Origin: Eggerthellaceae bacterium UBA5808
GTDB lineage: Bacteria > Actinomycetota > Coriobacteriia > Coriobacteriales > Eggerthellaceae
Direction: 5' to 3'
DNA length: 7,212 nt
Assembly: GCA_002417975.1 (NCBI GenBank)
Contig: DIDE01000090.1
Span: 1-7,212 of the forward strand
Below the pieces are notes generated by a model that searched no databases, had not been told where the DNA came from, and was given only the letters and a program-made list of their open reading frames with translations. Positions 6,434-7,212 of this stretch are shown here, piece by piece; within the stretch, counting starts at the first letter, position 1, and the number at the start of each line of letters is the position of its first letter. A program made the position numbers and the translations under genes.

Positions 6434-6505
6434 GATATGTTACGATATGTTGTGCTCGGTTAGTCGAATCCATATGATCAAATCTAGACCGAATAATGTC
6501 GTGTA

Positions 6506-6534
6506 AGCATAGTACATTGATACCAAAATGTACA
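6506..6534 (-). promoter_or_regulatory. Candidate mntP promoter
   Basis: On the minus strand TGTACA (6534-6529) and TATGCT (6511-6506) are separated by exactly 17 bases, each matching four of six consensus positions. Transcription would start near 6499, leaving a leader of about 80 bases before the ATC start. The spacer and part of the -35 box are covered by an inverted repeat, which would place a repressor directly over the promoter. The match is modest. Confidence 0.3.
6512..6533. repeat. Inverted repeat, possible operator between mntP and the MATE gene
   Basis: GTACATT (6512-6518) and AATGTAC (6527-6533) form a perfect 7-base inverted repeat with an 8-base spacer, total 22 bases, which is the size of a typical dimeric repressor site. 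It sits in the divergent intergenic region, over the candidate mntP promoter. A palindromic octamer TGCATGCA (6537-6544) lies three bases beyond. Which regulator would bind is unknown; it does not obviously match the MntR or DtxR boxes I recall. Confidence 0.4.
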
Positions 6535-6613
6535 TTTGCATGCACGGCGTTAATCTTTTATTCGCATAAATTCGATAGATAGTCACTGCTGATAGCGATG
6601 AGAAAGGGTTAGT

Positions 6614-7212
6614 ATGCTGCAGCGCGAGGGATTAAAAACATACGCCCGTTATGTCATTCCGTCGGCGATAGCGTTTGCGCTTTCGTCTATTTATTCGGTT
6701 GTCGATGGACTATTTGTTGGGCAGATGGTTGGCGATGCTGGGATTGCTGGCGTTAATGTTGCCTATCCATTGGTTGCGCTCGTACTTGCTGTGGGAACAG
6801 GTATTGGAATGGGCGGCGCCGTCATTGGGACGGTTCGTATGGGCGCAGGGCAGTATGACCGTGCACGTCAAGTTGTGGGGCACACTATCATGATGCTGAT
6901 ACTTGCATCGGTGCCGCTTATGATAATCCTTCAGCTCTGTGCTGCTCCGCTTCTTTATGCGATGGGCGGGCGGGGGGAAACGTTTGATCAGGCGTTTACT
7001 TATCTGACTGTTATTATGTGGGGCGCTGTGTTTCAAGTTCTGGCGTCGGGCTGCATTCCTTTAATACGGAACAAAGGCCATGTCATATATGCATTATGCG
7101 CGCTTGCTTCGGGCGGCTTGCTTAACTGTGGACTCGACTACGTAACGGTGGTGCAGCTGAACCTTGGGGTAACGGGTGCAGCATTGTCGACCATAGCAGC
7201 TCAGGTGCTCGT
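6614..7212 (+). CDS. MATE family multidrug efflux transporter, N-terminal part
   Basis: This open frame is cut by the window end after 199 complete codons; MATE proteins are normally about 440-460 residues with 12 helices, so less than half is present. MATE transporters export cationic drugs or metabolites in exchange for Na+ or H+. Visible family features are the first helix with VDGLFVGQMVG (30-40), the following GIAGVNVAYPLVAL segment, a Gly-rich second region (61-79), and the fourth-to-fifth helix region with IRNKGHVIYA, GGLLNCGLDYV and GVTGAALSTIAAQ. The pattern suggests the MepA-like branch, though this is only an impression. ATG at 6614 has AGAAAGGG (6601-6608) five bases upstream, a good ribosome binding site. 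It is divergent from mntP and may share the inverted-repeat control region. The substrate cannot be inferred. Confidence 0.93.
   Translation, partial: MLQREGLKTYARYVIPSAIAFALSSIYSVVDGLFVGQMVGDAGIAGVNVAYPLVALVLAVGTGIGMGGAVIGTVRMGAGQYDRARQVVGHTIMMLILASVPLMIILQLCAAPLLYAMGGRGETFDQAFTYLTVIMWGAVFQVLASGCIPLIRNKGHVIYALCALASGGLLNCGLDYVTVVQLNLGVTGAALSTIAAQVL

Noticed and set aside
6393..6473. 26-codon frame from ATG 6473 overlapping the mntP start, as a leader peptide or frameshifted N-terminus
   Set aside because: There is no ribosome binding site, and family alignment places the MntP start at 6420 rather than further upstream. It is kept only as an alternative explanation for the missing ATG.
6421..6500. 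Manganese (yybP-ykoY) riboswitch in the mntP leader
   Set aside because: The leader is short and AT-rich, and none of the conserved riboswitch segments can be recognised. Only a 5-base TCGGT/ACCGA pairing is visible.

Overview
The window looks like chromosomal housekeeping DNA from a Gram-positive-type bacterium of roughly even base composition. The order (SRP RNA, dedA-like gene, dnaX, ybaB/ebfC, recR, HD-domain phosphohydrolase) and the protein style fit an actinobacterium of the class Coriobacteriia. That placement is inferred from gene order and remembered family style, not from a database search. There is no sign of insertion sequences, phage genes, CRISPR or toxin-antitoxin modules.

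Left part (1-3327): a short promoter-like stretch precedes a complete small-type SRP RNA (about 102-210), closed by a long helix and followed by a T-rich tail. A DedA membrane protein starts at 264. Its last 17 bases overlap the start of dnaX, a tau-type clamp-loader subunit of about 791 residues with two long Ala/Pro/Gln/Ser linkers.

Middle part (3328-5631): ybaB/ebfC, recR and an HD-domain dGTPase-like gene run in the same direction with gaps of 115, 22 and 31 bases. DnaX loads the sliding clamp, RecR works with RecF/RecO at gapped DNA, YbaB binds the nucleoid, and the HD protein probably hydrolyses dNTPs or related nucleotides. The block is therefore a DNA replication and repair neighbourhood.

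Right part (5632-7212): a 231-base gap between the convergent HD gene and mntP is full of inverted repeats and may hold an unrecognised structured RNA. It also carries one terminator-like element for each direction. The manganese exporter gene mntP (minus strand) appears to start at an ATC codon rather than ATG, GTG or TTG. Across a 193-base divergent intergenic region containing a 7-8-7 inverted repeat, a MATE-family efflux transporter begins on the plus strand and runs off the window.

The points most worth a second look are the ATC start of mntP, the structured convergent intergenic region, the inverted repeat between mntP and the MATE gene, and the loss of one zinc-ligand cysteine in DnaX. 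I did not find evidence of a wholly new multi-gene system.
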